Positions 46,700 to 55,608 of a stretch of DNA of 64,000 bases are shown here, piece after piece (the stretch's first letter is position 1; the number at the start of each line of letters is the position of its first letter). The DNA is from an uncultured Bermanella sp. (GTDB lineage: Bacteria; Pseudomonadota; Gammaproteobacteria; Pseudomonadales; Oceanobacteraceae), in assembly GCA_913058575.1 (NCBI GenBank), contig CAJXRF010000019.1, positions 1-64,000 of the forward strand, in the 5' to 3' direction. A program made the position numbers and the translations under genes. Under the pieces are notes generated by a model. It had not been told where the DNA came from and did no database searches. It worked only from the letters and a program-made list of their open reading frames with translations.

Positions 46700-49036
46700 A
46701 TGGACCGTATTTCACAAGTTATCGCACAAGAATTAAATGTACAAAATCAACAAGTTTTAGCCGCGGTGGCGTTATTGGATGAAGGCGCCACAGTGCCCTT
46801 TATTGCCCGCTATCGTAAAGAAGTAACCGGTGAGCTAGATGATGGGCAGTTGCGTCAATTAGAAGAGCGCCTGCGTTACTTACGCGAGCTTGAATTACGT
46901 CGTACCGCCATTTTAAAAAGCATTGAAGAGCAGGGTAAATTAACCCCTGAATTACAAGCGGATATTGTTAAAGCCGATACTAAGAACCGCCTTGAAGACT
47001 TGTATTTACCCTATAAACAAAAGCGCCGCACTAAGGGCCAAATTGCCATTGAGGCAGGTCTTGAGCCGTTGGCCAATGCCCTTTATGAAGACCCTACTTT
47101 AGATCCCCAAGCGCATGGCCAAAGTTTTATCGACGCTGATAAAGGCGTAGCAGACATTAAAGCTGCCCTAGACGGTGCCAAATTTATTTTGATGGAACGT
47201 TTTGCTGAAAATGCCAATTTGCTGCAGCAACTAAGAAGCTTTTTGTGGGATGAAGGCACGCTAAGTGTGCGCATTATGGCCGGTAAAGAAAGCGAAGGGG
47301 CTAAGTTCCAAGATTATTTTGAGCACGATGAAGCCCTTAAAAAAGTACCGAGTCACCGCGCCTTGGCCATTTTACGTGGTCGTAACGAAGGAATTTTATC
47401 GGCCAACTTAATTGTGGGTGACCCAAATGATCGTTTAGCACCCAGTCCTTGCGAAGGCATTGTGGCGGGATTTTATGATATTGAAAATAAAGGCCGGGCA
47501 AGCGATAAATGGTTGGCAGAAGTCGTTAAATGGACATGGCGCGTTAAATTACTGACTCACTTAGAGACCGAACTGGTGGGTAATGTTCGCGAGAGTGCTG
47601 AAGACGAAGCCATTAAAGTGTTCGCCACCAACCTTAAAGATTTATTATTGGCCGCTCCCGCTGGCCATAAGGTCACAATAGGGTTAGACCCAGGCATGCG
47701 CAGTGGTTGTAAAGTAGCGGTGGTAGATGCCACTGGTAAAGTGCTAGATCACGGTGTGATTTACCCAACGCCTCCGCAAAATCAAGTGGCCAAAAGTAAA
47801 GCGGTTTTAAAAGCCTTGTGTGCTAAATACGATGTTAGCTTAATTGCCATTGGTAATGGTACCGGTAGCCGCGAAACCGACAAAATTGTTGGGGACTTCT
47901 TAAAAGAAAATACCGAGCTTAAATCAGTACAAAAAATTATTGTCAGTGAAGCAGGGGCATCTGTTTACAGTGCATCTGAATTGGCGGCAAAAGAATTTCC
48001 CGATTTAGATGTGACCATTCGTGGCGCTATTTCCATTGCGCGCCGTTTACAAGACCCACTAGCAGAGCTGGTGAAGATAGAGCCAAAAGCCATTGGTGTT
48101 GGCCAGTACCAGCATGATGTAAGCCAGCCTGCGCTTGCTCGTTCTTTGGATGCGGTGGTGGAAGATTGCGTAAATGCCGTGGGCGTCGACTTGAATACGG
48201 CATCCGTGCCTTTGCTAACAAAAGTTTCGGGTTTAAATACCACCATCGCGTCTAATATCGTTGCCTTTCGCGAAGAGAACGGCGCTTATAAGAGCCGTGC
48301 CCAATTAAAGAAAGTGCCTCGCTTAGGCGCTAAAACGTTCGAGCAAGCGGCAGGCTTCTTAAAAATTAGCAATGCTGCGAACCCATTGGATGCCAGTTCG
48401 GTTCACCCAGAATCTTATGCGGTCGTGAAGCAAATCAGTGAAAAAGCCCAGCGTGATGTGAAGTCGATCATGGGCGACAGCGCTTTTCTAAAAGCTGTGA
48501 ATGCCAGTGAATTTATCAGTGATGATGTGGGCTTATTAACGGTTAAAGATATTCTTAATGAGCTTGAAAAGCCGGGCCGTGATCCGCGTCCTGAATTTGT
48601 CACCGCCGCTTTTAAAGAAGGCGTAGAAGAAATAAAAGATTTACGCGATGACATGATCCTTGAAGGGGTGGCCACTAACGTTACCGCCTTTGGGGCATTT
48701 ATTGACATTGGTGTGCATCAAGATGGATTGGTCCATATCAGTATGATGAGCGATAAATTTATCGATGACCCTCGTGAAGTTGTGAAAGCAGGTGATGTGG
48801 TAAAAGTAAAAGTAATGGAAGTGGATGCACCGCGTAAACGCATTGCGTTATCTATGCGCATGAATGACACCGCGGAAGATTACCAAGCTGAAAAAGCCAC
48901 TCCAAGGGGCGAGCGTAAACCAAAAGGACGAGCTCCACAGCGAACTCATAGCGCGCCTCCTGCCAGTGAAACCAATGGCGGGGGTATGGCGGCTTTGTTT
49001 GCGCAAGCACAGAAGAAAAAAGGTAATCGTTTGTAA
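46700..49036 (+). CDS. tex: Tex-family transcription accessory protein
   Basis: A 778-residue RNA-binding protein of the Tex/Spt6 family. The N-terminal helical region has [20 protein letters not shown] (about 33-52). Then come a YqgF-like RNase H fold ([21 protein letters not shown]), a helix-hairpin-helix region ([20 protein letters not shown]), and a C-terminal S1 domain ([19 protein letters not shown]). The tail is basic. ATG at 46700 ([11 protein letters not shown]) is chosen over an in-frame GTG five codons earlier. The 283-bp upstream gap contains no clear gene. Confidence 0.96.
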   Translation: MDRISQVIAQELNVQNQQVLAAVALLDEGATVPFIARYRKEVTGELDDGQLRQLEERLRYLRELELRRTAILKSIEEQGKLTPELQADIVKADTKNRLEDLYLPYKQKRRTKGQIAIEAGLEPLANALYEDPTLDPQAHGQSFIDADKGVADIKAALDGAKFILMERFAENANLLQQLRSFLWDEGTLSVRIMAGKESEGAKFQDYFEHDEALKKVPSHRALAILRGRNEGILSANLIVGDPNDRLAPSPCEGIVAGFYDIENKGRASDKWLAEVVKWTWRVKLLTHLETELVGNVRESAEDEAIKVFATNLKDLLLAAPAGHKVTIGLDPGMRSGCKVAVVDATGKVLDHGVIYPTPPQNQVAKSKAVLKALCAKYDVSLIAIGNGTGSRETDKIVGDFLKENTELKSVQKIIVSEAGASVYSASELAAKEFPDLDVTIRGAISIARRLQDPLAELVKIEPKAIGVGQYQHDVSQPALARSLDAVVEDCVNAVGVDLNTASVPLLTKVSGLNTTIASNIVAFREENGAYKSRAQLKKVPRLGAKTFEQAAGFLKISNAANPLDASSVHPESYAVVKQISEKAQRDVKSIMGDSAFLKAVNASEFISDDVGLLTVKDILNELEKPGRDPRPEFVTAAFKEGVEEIKDLRDDMILEGVATNVTAFGAFIDIGVHQDGLVHISMMSDKFIDDPREVVKAGDVVKVKVMEVDAPRKRIALSMRMNDTAEDYQAEKATPRGERKPKGRAPQRTHSAPPASETNGGGMAALFAQAQKKKGNRL

Positions 49037-49067
49037 GTAGTAAAAATATTTACAAGTCTTTTAAAAA

Positions 49068-49090
49068 AGAGCCACTGCTTTAGTGGCTCT
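49068..49090. terminator. Hairpin after tex
   Basis: The nine-base arms AGAGCCACT/AGTGGCTCT lie 32 bp after the tex stop. The plus-strand T run is missing; a T-rich stretch follows on the minus strand instead. The remainder of the 337-bp gene-free stretch 49037-49373 shows no reading frame of note; its only other clear element is the gshA-proximal palindrome at 49330. Confidence 0.55.
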
Positions 49091-49329
49091 ACTGTAAACA
49101 ATTGACCGCAAGCTATTGCTTGAATTCACTAAACATAGTTGTTTTTTTATCGATTACGCCACTGGGGCTATATGGAATATTGAAGATAAAGTGATGGCTT
49201 CGATGTAATCTTCTCAAAGCTGTAAGACTGCTTTAAATTCGGTTTTACTAATCGAGCTTACTTTGAAATAGCATTTAGAAAGTAAATAAGACAATCCGTT
49301 CCCTTCTCGGTGCTTTCCCTTAAGACTGA

Positions 49330-49347
49330 GCCAGCTATAATGCTGGC
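49330..49347 (+). promoter_or_regulatory. Palindrome centred on a TATAAT box before gshA
   Basis: GCCAGC-TATAAT-GCTGGC: a perfect -10 hexamer (49336-49341) is framed by six-base inverted arms. The -35 region is weak. Transcription from it would start close to 49348, which would favour the TTG at 49374 over the TTG at 49350 as the gshA start. The arms could also bind a repressor. Confidence 0.5.
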
Positions 49348-49373
49348 AATTGTACCTTTTGGATTATTGTCCT

Positions 49374-50936
49374 TTGTATCAGTCCATATCTTTCACACAA
49401 ACTCTAAAAGCCCTTGAACAGGCCGATAAAGCCTCTTTAACGTTTTACCGCGGCATTGAAAAAGAGGGTCTTAGGGTCAAGACTGACACCCGTATCAGCC
49501 AAATACCTCACCAAGCTTCATTGGGCAGTGCGCTGACTCACCCTTATATCACCACAGATTACAGCGAAGCTCTGTTAGAGTTCATCACCCCGGTGCGCGA
49601 CAGTGCTTCTAAAGTTCTCGATTTTCTGCAGACTGCTCATAGCTACACTTATCAGCATTTAGGGGAAGAGCTTATTTGGCCTGCTTCTATGCCTGGAGTG
49701 ATTGATGAAGAGCTAGATGTGCCGATTGCACAATTTGGCGAGTCTAACGTGGGCCAACTAAAGCATGTTTATCGCCATGGGTTGTGGCACCGCTATGGTC
49801 GTAAAATGCAGTGCATTGCTGGACTGCATTATAATTTTTCAGTGGCTGATGAGTTATGGAGCGACTTGGCTAAGATACAGAATAAGCCACTTGAGCAAAA
49901 CTTCATTAGCGAAGGGTACTTTTCATTAATTCGTAATTTCCGTCGTAATTCTTGGTTATTACTGTACCTATTTGGTGCCAGCCCCACCCTAGATAAAAGC
50001 TTTGTAAAAGGAAAAGAGCACCCTTTACAGACGCTAGATGACGAATCTTTATACTTGCCTTATGCCACCAGTTTGCGCATGAGTGGCTTGGGCTATCAGA
50101 ATAATGCCCAAGATGGTTTGTTTGTTTGTTTCAATGGCCTATCCAGCTATACCAATACTTTGCAGCAAGCCATGAAACAGTCGATTCCTGCTTATGAAGA
50201 GTTAGGGGTTAAAAAAGCAGGCACCTACTTCCAGCTAAACACCAATTTGCTGCAAATAGAAAATGAATACTATTCTGATGTTCGTCCCAAGCGTAATAGT
50301 AAACAGGGTGAGAAGCCTTTAACGGCGCTTAATGAGCATGGTGTTGAATACATTGAAGTGCGCTGTTTAGATTTAAACCCTTTTATGGCGCTAGGAATTG
50401 ATGAGCCTCAAATTCACTTCATGGATCTTTTCTTATCTTATTGCTTACTAAGCGCTAGCCCTGTTTTAGAAGAGGCCGAGTGTAAAGAGGTAGCGGAAAA
50501 CCAACATAACGTCGTGCTAGATGGCCGTAACCCGGCATTCACGTTAATGCGCAAAGGCATTAAAACGCCACTTAAAAAATGGGCATTAGAAGTACTGCAA
50601 GACATGAAAGCGTTGGCTGAATTATTAGATGCCAAGCAGGGAAGTCATCAATATCAAAGCGCCTTAACTTTAATGCTTGAGCGTGTGGAAAACCCAGAGC
50701 TAACCCCAAGTGCTAAAGTATTGGCTGATATGAAGGCTAAAGAAATTCCCTTTAAGGAATTTGCTTTACAGCAAGCAAAGCTTCACAGCGTTCAACATCA
50801 GCAGTCATTAGAGGCGAAAAAAGCTGGTGAATGGCGTGAGATTGCCCAAAAATCCCTGAAAAAACAGCAAGATATCGAAACAAGTGATGAAGTAAATTTT
50901 GATCAATATTTGGCTGACTACCTAAATAAATTGTGA
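49374..50936 (+). CDS. gshA: Glutamate-cysteine ligase
   Basis: This is gamma-glutamylcysteine synthetase, the first step of glutathione synthesis, 520 residues from the chosen start. Clear family segments are YRGIEKEGLRVKTDTRIS (about 26), LTHPYITTDYSEALLEFITP, GLHYNFSV, FGASPTLDKSF and GVEYIEVRCLDLNPF. No ATG fits the N-terminus; TTG at 49374 (YQSISFTQTLKALEQ follows) or TTG at 49350 are the options. E. coli gshA also starts at TTG. The gene is intact and probably monocistronic. Confidence 0.93.
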   Translation: MYQSISFTQTLKALEQADKASLTFYRGIEKEGLRVKTDTRISQIPHQASLGSALTHPYITTDYSEALLEFITPVRDSASKVLDFLQTAHSYTYQHLGEELIWPASMPGVIDEELDVPIAQFGESNVGQLKHVYRHGLWHRYGRKMQCIAGLHYNFSVADELWSDLAKIQNKPLEQNFISEGYFSLIRNFRRNSWLLLYLFGASPTLDKSFVKGKEHPLQTLDDESLYLPYATSLRMSGLGYQNNAQDGLFVCFNGLSSYTNTLQQAMKQSIPAYEELGVKKAGTYFQLNTNLLQIENEYYSDVRPKRNSKQGEKPLTALNEHGVEYIEVRCLDLNPFMALGIDEPQIHFMDLFLSYCLLSASPVLEEAECKEVAENQHNVVLDGRNPAFTLMRKGIKTPLKKWALEVLQDMKALAELLDAKQGSHQYQSALTLMLERVENPELTPSAKVLADMKAKEIPFKEFALQQAKLHSVQHQQSLEAKKAGEWREIAQKSLKKQQDIETSDEVNFDQYLADYLNKL

Positions 50937-50993
50937 TGCAGTTCACATAAGTGGGTGTAATACATCAGGATGGCGTAATAAGTCTTATGCTGG

Positions 50994-51009
50994 GCTTGAT
51001 TAATCAAGC
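50994..51009. promoter_or_regulatory. Perfect 16-bp palindrome upstream of the RMF-like gene
   Basis: GCTTGATTAATCAAGC is a full inverted repeat with no loop. It is 39 bp upstream of the RMF-like start and 57 bp after the gshA stop. It reads more like a protein-binding site than a terminator, because no T run follows. The factor is unknown. Confidence 0.5.
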
Positions 51010-51048
51010 TCCTGATATAGATTTAAAAAAAAGCCAAGAGTGTGCACT

Positions 51049-51252
51049 ATGGAGTTGGTGGAAAGTCATTGGGACGTGGAAAGCTTAGAAAAAGCTTACC
51101 GTCATGGCTTTATGGCAGGAATGATTGGAAAACTTTCCACAGACTGCCCTTTTAAAGCTGAAGTGATAGCTAATGCTTGGGAAGCAGGCTGGCAGGACGG
51201 AAAAGAACAATTCGATATAAAGCAAGCAAAGCAACTTAAGGAAACCCTATAA
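51049..51252 (+). CDS. Ribosome modulation factor-like protein
   Basis: A 67-residue protein whose core LEKAYRHGFMAGMIGK, then CPF and WEAGWQDGKEQ, follows the RMF pattern (E. coli: LERAHQRGYQAGIAGR, CPY, WLGGWREA). RMF dimerises 70S ribosomes into inactive 100S particles in stationary phase. Compared with classical RMF it has an acidic N-terminus and a longer tail, so it is a divergent member. ATG at 51049, with CAAGAG eight bases upstream, is chosen over an in-frame GTG at 51040. It may have its own promoter next to the palindrome. Confidence 0.75.
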   Translation: MELVESHWDVESLEKAYRHGFMAGMIGKLSTDCPFKAEVIANAWEAGWQDGKEQFDIKQAKQLKETL

Positions 51253-51281
51253 GTGCTTTGCTTCAAGCGCTGAACGGGCGT

Positions 51282-51674
51282 TTAATTCTGCGCGACAAAA
51301 TTCTGGAAATACAAATCTTCAATATAAGGCTGGCCTTCAAGTTCTGACATGAGAGCTCGAACTTCTTCTAATGCCACTTGTCTTAACTGCTCACGACCTT
51401 GGGCGTTATTTACAGTTTTATCATCTTGCTGACTCAGCAAGAGCACCATTTGGTTACGAATATAGGCTTGGTGGTGATTCACTTTGCCCGCCGCTTCAGC
51501 ACCCACGACTCGCAGAGCCACATCGGTACGGATGTATTTCATGCGACCTTTGGTGTTATTACCGTAGTTGAGCACAAAAGCGGGTTGCAGATGGACATAT
51601 TGCGCGCCAGAATCAACGGCTAGCACTGTAAATGCCATAAAAATACTAATTACTAAGATGATTAAACGAGCCAT
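51282..51674 (-). CDS. Stand-alone FliL-like protein
   Basis: A 130-residue protein with an N-terminal hydrophobic anchor or signal (LIILVISIFMAFTVLAV), then the FliL fold: YIRTDVALRVVGAEAAGKVN, then HQAYIRNQMVLLLSQQ, then QLRQVALEEVRALM, and a C-terminal YIEDLYFQNFVAQ (PF03748). FliL normally supports the flagellar stator. Here no flagellar gene is near, so it may belong to the non-flagellar FliL-like subgroup. AAGGA precedes the ATG. It converges with the RMF-like gene. Confidence 0.82.
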   Translation of the reverse strand: MARLIILVISIFMAFTVLAVDSGAQYVHLQPAFVLNYGNNTKGRMKYIRTDVALRVVGAEAAGKVNHHQAYIRNQMVLLLSQQDDKTVNNAQGREQLRQVALEEVRALMSELEGQPYIEDLYFQNFVAQN

Positions 51675-51798
51675 GTTAAATCCTTTTTGTTTTTTCTGTT
51701 TTTAGCATAGTCCAGCTGTTGGAGATTGATGGCTGTGATTGCGGTTGTTTTTAGGTTTGTGGAATTGCTCTAATAACTTTTAAAAGTAAGGCATTGAT

Positions 51799-52302
51799 AT
51801 GGTAAAGATATCGAATCAAAACATGTTTTTGGCTACATTTGTTGCATGCGCTTCGCTACTGGCGGCCGCTTACTATTTTGAATACGTATTATTCTTAGAC
51901 CCTTGCCCGCTGTGCATCATGCAGCGAATTGCAGTTTTGATGGTGGGTCTTGTGGGTCTTTCAGGCTTTATATTGGCTAAAAGCTCTTTTAGTCAAAAGC
52001 TTCATAGTGTGCTTATGTCACTAAGCGCTTTATTTGGAATTGCCGTAGCGGGCCGCCATGTGTGGATTCAAAATTTACCGGCCGACCAAATTCCCACATG
52101 TGGGCCAAGTTTGGAGTACATGGTGGATACCTTGCCGTGGGCGGAAGTGTTGACGGTTATGTTGAGAGGGAACGGTAACTGCGCTGATGCACAGTGGGCA
52201 TTTATGGGGCTATCTATGCCCTTATGGGTATTGTTGTGGTTTGTAGGTTTTTTGATTTTAGCGGCTGGATTATTTTATCGAGCCCATAAAAGCCTTAGAT
52301 AA
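51799..52302 (+). CDS. dsbB: Disulfide bond formation protein DsbB
   Basis: A 167-residue inner-membrane protein with four helices that reoxidises DsbA and passes electrons to quinone. The first cysteine pair is CPLC in FLDPCPLCIMQRIAVL (about 38). The second pair is in PTCGPSLEYM and GNGNCADAQW. The quinone-site arginine follows CIMQR. It lies upstream of rsd, as in the Pseudomonas dsbH-algQ neighbourhood. dsbA is not in the window. Confidence 0.94.
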   Translation: MVKISNQNMFLATFVACASLLAAAYYFEYVLFLDPCPLCIMQRIAVLMVGLVGLSGFILAKSSFSQKLHSVLMSLSALFGIAVAGRHVWIQNLPADQIPTCGPSLEYMVDTLPWAEVLTVMLRGNGNCADAQWAFMGLSMPLWVLLWFVGFLILAAGLFYRAHKSLR

Positions 52303-52376
52303 TCGTTTTAAGATTGTTCATAGTTTGGCCAATCAACTGCGCTAGTAGCGATCATATTTGAAATAATGCCGATACT

Positions 52377-52409
52377 CAAGCGATAAAATTATCACTATTT
52401 TATCGCTTG
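52377..52409. promoter_or_regulatory. Perfect 13-bp inverted repeat between dsbB and rsd
   Basis: CAAGCGATAAAAT and ATTTTATCGCTTG surround a seven-base loop (TATCACT). It lies 75 bp after the dsbB stop and 75 bp before the rsd start. No T run follows on the plus strand. It could end the dsbB transcript or act as an operator or leader structure for rsd. Confidence 0.55.
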
Positions 52410-52483
52410 CAGCGACCAATTCATGGGCCTATATTTGATTAAACAAGGGGATGGATCAATAAGTATAACTACGAGGACGTGTC

Positions 52484-52960
52484 ATGTTAGAAAGTTGTAA
52501 GACTGCAAAAGAGCGTTGGGGAGGCGTCCACGGTTTAATTGATCGTTGGCTGAATGAACGTCAGGAATTGCTGGTTTTGTACTGTGCTATTAAAGGCTTG
52601 AAGCCTTACAGTCCTCGAGAAACGCCATTGTCTATAAAAGTGCAGGCATTTTGTCAGGTGATGATGGATTATTGCAGTGCTGGTCATTTTGAAGTGTATG
52701 AACAGCTTACCCTAGAGGCTCAAGAATTTAACGATGGTGGCTTAGACTTAGCTAAAAAGCATTATCCAAGATTGGAGGCCATTACAGAGAAATGCGTAGA
52801 GTTTAACGACAATTATGACACTGCAGAACATTGCCTAGAAAAAATGACCGACTTAAATAACGACCTATCTAAATTGGGTGAATTATTAGAAGAGCGCTTT
52901 TTACTAGAAGATGAATTGATAGAAACATTGCATAATGCTCATAAGGAAATTGTGGCGTAA
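52484..52960 (+). CDS. rsd: Anti-sigma-70 factor Rsd/AlgQ
   Basis: A 158-residue helical protein of the Rsd/AlgQ family (PF04353). The N-terminal ERWGGVHGLIDRWLNERQELL and FCQVMMDYCSAGHFEVYEQL are characteristic. Rsd binds sigma-70 region 4 and shifts RNA polymerase to other sigma factors in stationary phase. In Pseudomonas the homologue AlgQ also affects alginate. GAGGACG precedes the ATG. It is monocistronic, with a strong terminator. Confidence 0.94.
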   Translation: MLESCKTAKERWGGVHGLIDRWLNERQELLVLYCAIKGLKPYSPRETPLSIKVQAFCQVMMDYCSAGHFEVYEQLTLEAQEFNDGGLDLAKKHYPRLEAITEKCVEFNDNYDTAEHCLEKMTDLNNDLSKLGELLEERFLLEDELIETLHNAHKEIVA

Positions 52961-52987
52961 TTAATACATTGTAATTCAACCATAATC

Positions 52988-53012
52988 AAAAACCCGCTTC
53001 TGCGGGTTTTTT
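52988..53012 (+). terminator. Terminator of rsd
   Basis: The stem AAAAACCCGC/GCGGGTTTTT with a TTCT loop and T6 lies 28 bp after the rsd stop. Confidence 0.95.
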
Positions 53013-53149
53013 GGTTTCTACAGATACCCATTTTCATCAATCTTACTCGAGCTCAATTCCCTTTCTTAAGCGAAACTTCATTCTATATTTTAAAAAAACG
53101 GCTTAAATTATTTGGTCTAAACTAAGTTGAGGACAATAGGATGTCGCAT

Positions 53150-54097
53150 ATGAAAGTTTATCTGCTTGTATTAAGTGTGTTGTTTTTAATGGCTTGTAGC
53201 CGAGGTGCGCCACCTGAAAAACAATGGGAGATGGCAGCTCGAGGAGCTTATTCGGCAAGCCTTTCTGTAGATGGAAAATTCTTACTATTGGGCTCCGTTC
53301 ATCATGGAGGGAGCTACTGGCAAATTGATGAATTTGAGCGCCTATATAATTGGAACCATGAAGCCAATAAGCTTTCAGGAATTGTCGCCAGTGCCATAAG
53401 TGATAATGGCAAATTTGCAACGACCTCAGACCATAGAAAAATAGTGCTATGGAATGCTAAAACCGGCGAAGCATTTTGGTTATGGGAAGCCCCCGCTGAC
53501 ATTAGAGCAATGGATTTAAGCAACGATGGGCAATTTGCGTTGTTGGGACTAGAGAGCTACGAAGCGGTTCTATTTGATATTAAAAACGGTGGGGTTGAAT
53601 TAAGACTCACCCATGAGGGTATTGTGCAAACTGTGGACATGAGTACAGATATGAGTATTGCCATGTCTGGTGGAGATGACTCTTGGGTAAAAGTCTGGGA
53701 CTTACAAAGCGGTAAAGAATTATTTAGCTGGCAGTTACTGAATCAAATAAAAGTGGTGGCCATTAGTCAAGACGGTCGATACGGTTTTGCTTCAAGTCAC
53801 CGAGGCGAAAGCAATATTTGGGACTTAACGACTGGCAACCTTATCACGCAGCTGCCTAAAGTGGGTGGGCACTTCCAAAGTGCTCGGTTTAATAAGTCGG
53901 GGAAAAAACTATTAACAGGAACCTCAAGTGGCCAGGTTCATTTATGGGATGTGGCCACGGGTGAAATGAAAGAGTATTGGCAATTGGCGCCGCGCAATTC
54001 CTGGGTGAGCAAGAATACTCAAGTATTGGATGTGGCGTTTAATGAAAAGCAGTACAAGGCGGTTGGTGCAAATGGCATTACATATTTATTGAAATAA
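53150..54097 (+). CDS. WD40-repeat lipoprotein
   Basis: A 315-residue predicted lipoprotein. The signal KVYLLVLSVLFLMAC has lipobox LMAC and is followed by SRG. The rest is made of WD40-type blades of about 42 residues, each with a variant of 'SxDGxxxxxxxxxxxxxxWDxxxG': examples are IVLWNAKTGEA, VKVWDLQSGKE, SNIWDLTTGNL and VHLWDVATGEM. Six to seven blades fit a full propeller. The function is probably scaffold-like in the periplasm or at the outer membrane, but is unknown. ATG at 53150 is favoured because AGG lies directly against the alternative ATG at 53141. Confidence 0.85.
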   Translation: MKVYLLVLSVLFLMACSRGAPPEKQWEMAARGAYSASLSVDGKFLLLGSVHHGGSYWQIDEFERLYNWNHEANKLSGIVASAISDNGKFATTSDHRKIVLWNAKTGEAFWLWEAPADIRAMDLSNDGQFALLGLESYEAVLFDIKNGGVELRLTHEGIVQTVDMSTDMSIAMSGGDDSWVKVWDLQSGKELFSWQLLNQIKVVAISQDGRYGFASSHRGESNIWDLTTGNLITQLPKVGGHFQSARFNKSGKKLLTGTSSGQVHLWDVATGEMKEYWQLAPRNSWVSKNTQVLDVAFNEKQYKAVGANGITYLLK

Positions 54098-54175
54098 AGA
54101 GTATGAATTGAAAAATGAATAGCGGGGCAATGAATAAATCAGGTGTCCATTAAGAACACCTTGCTGGCATTGAAA

Positions 54176-54640
54176 TTAACGAGTCGCCGCGTCAATTTCT
54201 CCTTGTCTGGCATCGAATTTTTTCTGAATGCCTTCAATGTTTTCCAACATATTAGGCACTTCAGTTAAGGGGGCGGTTGTTGGAAGACTTAAGCCGGAAC
54301 TTTGAGCCGCTTGGTTTTCAGGTTCAGCTTTTTTAGGCTGATAGCCCTCAGGCAGTTCGATGGTTTTCATGGAGTTGATTGTGGTTTTAACTGCAATTTT
54401 TTCCCCTTGGCCATTTTCGGGAGGGGTATCCGTATATTGCCAATGCCCTTTAGCATCTTTCCAACGGTAAAGTTGTGTATCCGATTTAGCGGAGGATTTT
54501 ATTTTATTGAGAATATCTTTACTGCCAGGCATAAACTGCTCCCATGTCATAAATGGGGTGCCGTCTGGTTTTTTCATTATGAAGGGGGCTGCTAGCGCTA
54601 GAATTAACCCTAAAATGATTAATTTATAGAACATGGACAT
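54176..54640 (-). CDS. DUF4124 domain protein
   Basis: A 154-residue protein with an N-terminal membrane segment (YKLIILGLILALAAPFIM). The DUF4124 motif LYRWKDAKGHWQYTDTPPE (about 57-75) follows, then a Pro/Gln-rich linker and a helical tail. DUF4124 proteins are envelope proteins of unknown role. It is divergent from the ParA-like gene and converges with the WD40 lipoprotein gene. Confidence 0.85.
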   Translation of the reverse strand: MSMFYKLIILGLILALAAPFIMKKPDGTPFMTWEQFMPGSKDILNKIKSSAKSDTQLYRWKDAKGHWQYTDTPPENGQGEKIAVKTTINSMKTIELPEGYQPKKAEPENQAAQSSGLSLPTTAPLTEVPNMLENIEGIQKKFDARQGEIDAATR

Positions 54641-54770
54641 ATTTTTTGTGGCTCCTGCCGATATTTCTCAAGGTGGCACATATTAGACCATTTTCAATAA
54701 TTCAGCCCATTAAAAAAGAAAATTAGAGGCATTATGCACAAGGATAGGCATAAAAATTTTGGAAGGATCT

Positions 54771-55490
54771 ATGACTCGTAAAATTGCAGATCCCATTGAT
54801 TCGCATCCAGCACGCATAATTGAGCGTACTCAGCCCAAGCGTGTATTAATCGCGAATGCCAAAGGGGGTTGTGGAAAAACCACATTGGCCACGAATGTAG
54901 CGGCATATTTAGCGGTAAATGAAAATATCGTCGCACTGATTGATCATGACCCACAAGGGTCAAGTACCCAATGGTTGTCTGTTCGCAATGAAAAGTTACC
55001 CGCTATTTATTCGGTATCTGCTTTTCGCCGTTGTGATGTGAATACTACGCGTAGTTTTCAATTGGGCGTTCCGAGCAATACCACGCATATTGTGATTGAT
55101 ACGCCCGCGGGGCTAGGCGGAAATTTACTATCTGATCATTTACACCACTGTGACATGCTACTTATTCCTGTTGTGCCTTCTGCTATTGATATTCGTGCCG
55201 CCACATCTTTTATTAAAGATGTTTTGCTTAGCCCTGGTTTTCGACTTCAACCAAAACCCATTGCTGTGATCGCAAATAGGGTTAGGCACAACACCGTAGG
55301 CTATAAAAAATTACAAATTTTTTTACACAGTTTGAACATTCCGTTCATCAGTACCTTCCGTGATACGCAACATTATGTGCGGGCAGCAGAGTTTGGAATG
55401 GGCATTTATGATTTTTCACAACCCCATGAAAAAGACATGGAAGAGTGGAAACCATTAATAACTTGGTTGAAAATTCAATTTAGTCGATGA
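54771..55490 (+). CDS. ParA-family ATPase without a ParB partner
   Basis: A 239-residue deviant Walker ATPase. The Walker A is KGGCGKTTLATNVA (about 27-40), the A' motif DHDPQGSSTQW (about 60), and the Walker B-like region HIVIDTPAGLGGNLL. The C-terminal part is shorter than in chromosomal ParA/Soj. No parB or DNA-binding partner is adjacent; the next gene codes for the lysine-rich AlgP-like protein. A role in positioning some cellular cargo is possible. ATG at 54771 with GGAAGGA is chosen over a TTG four codons upstream. Confidence 0.85.
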   Translation: MTRKIADPIDSHPARIIERTQPKRVLIANAKGGCGKTTLATNVAAYLAVNENIVALIDHDPQGSSTQWLSVRNEKLPAIYSVSAFRRCDVNTTRSFQLGVPSNTTHIVIDTPAGLGGNLLSDHLHHCDMLLIPVVPSAIDIRAATSFIKDVLLSPGFRLQPKPIAVIANRVRHNTVGYKKLQIFLHSLNIPFISTFRDTQHYVRAAEFGMGIYDFSQPHEKDMEEWKPLITWLKIQFSR

Positions 55491-55559
55491 AATCACCCTT
55501 CTTTTGTTAGAAAGTTACAAAAAACATTCAATACTTATAGAAAATCATTTTTTGCTTTG

Positions 55560-55565
55560 TATAAT
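55560..55565 (+). promoter_or_regulatory. Candidate -10 box of algP
   Basis: A perfect TATAAT lies 43 bp before the algP start codon. The -35 region is weak (TTATAG at 55535, 19-bp spacing). The 5' untranslated region would be about 37 nt, with AGAGG as the ribosome site. Confidence 0.45.
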
Positions 55566-55608
55566 TGCGGCTCAATACCTACTCCACCGTCCACACAGAG
55601 GTCCAACC

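Noticed and set aside
49350-49373. Longer gshA start at TTG 49350
   Set aside because: It would coincide with the likely transcription start from TATAAT at 49336, and the extra residues (YLLDYCPL) do not resemble GshA N-termini. It remains possible if another promoter is used.
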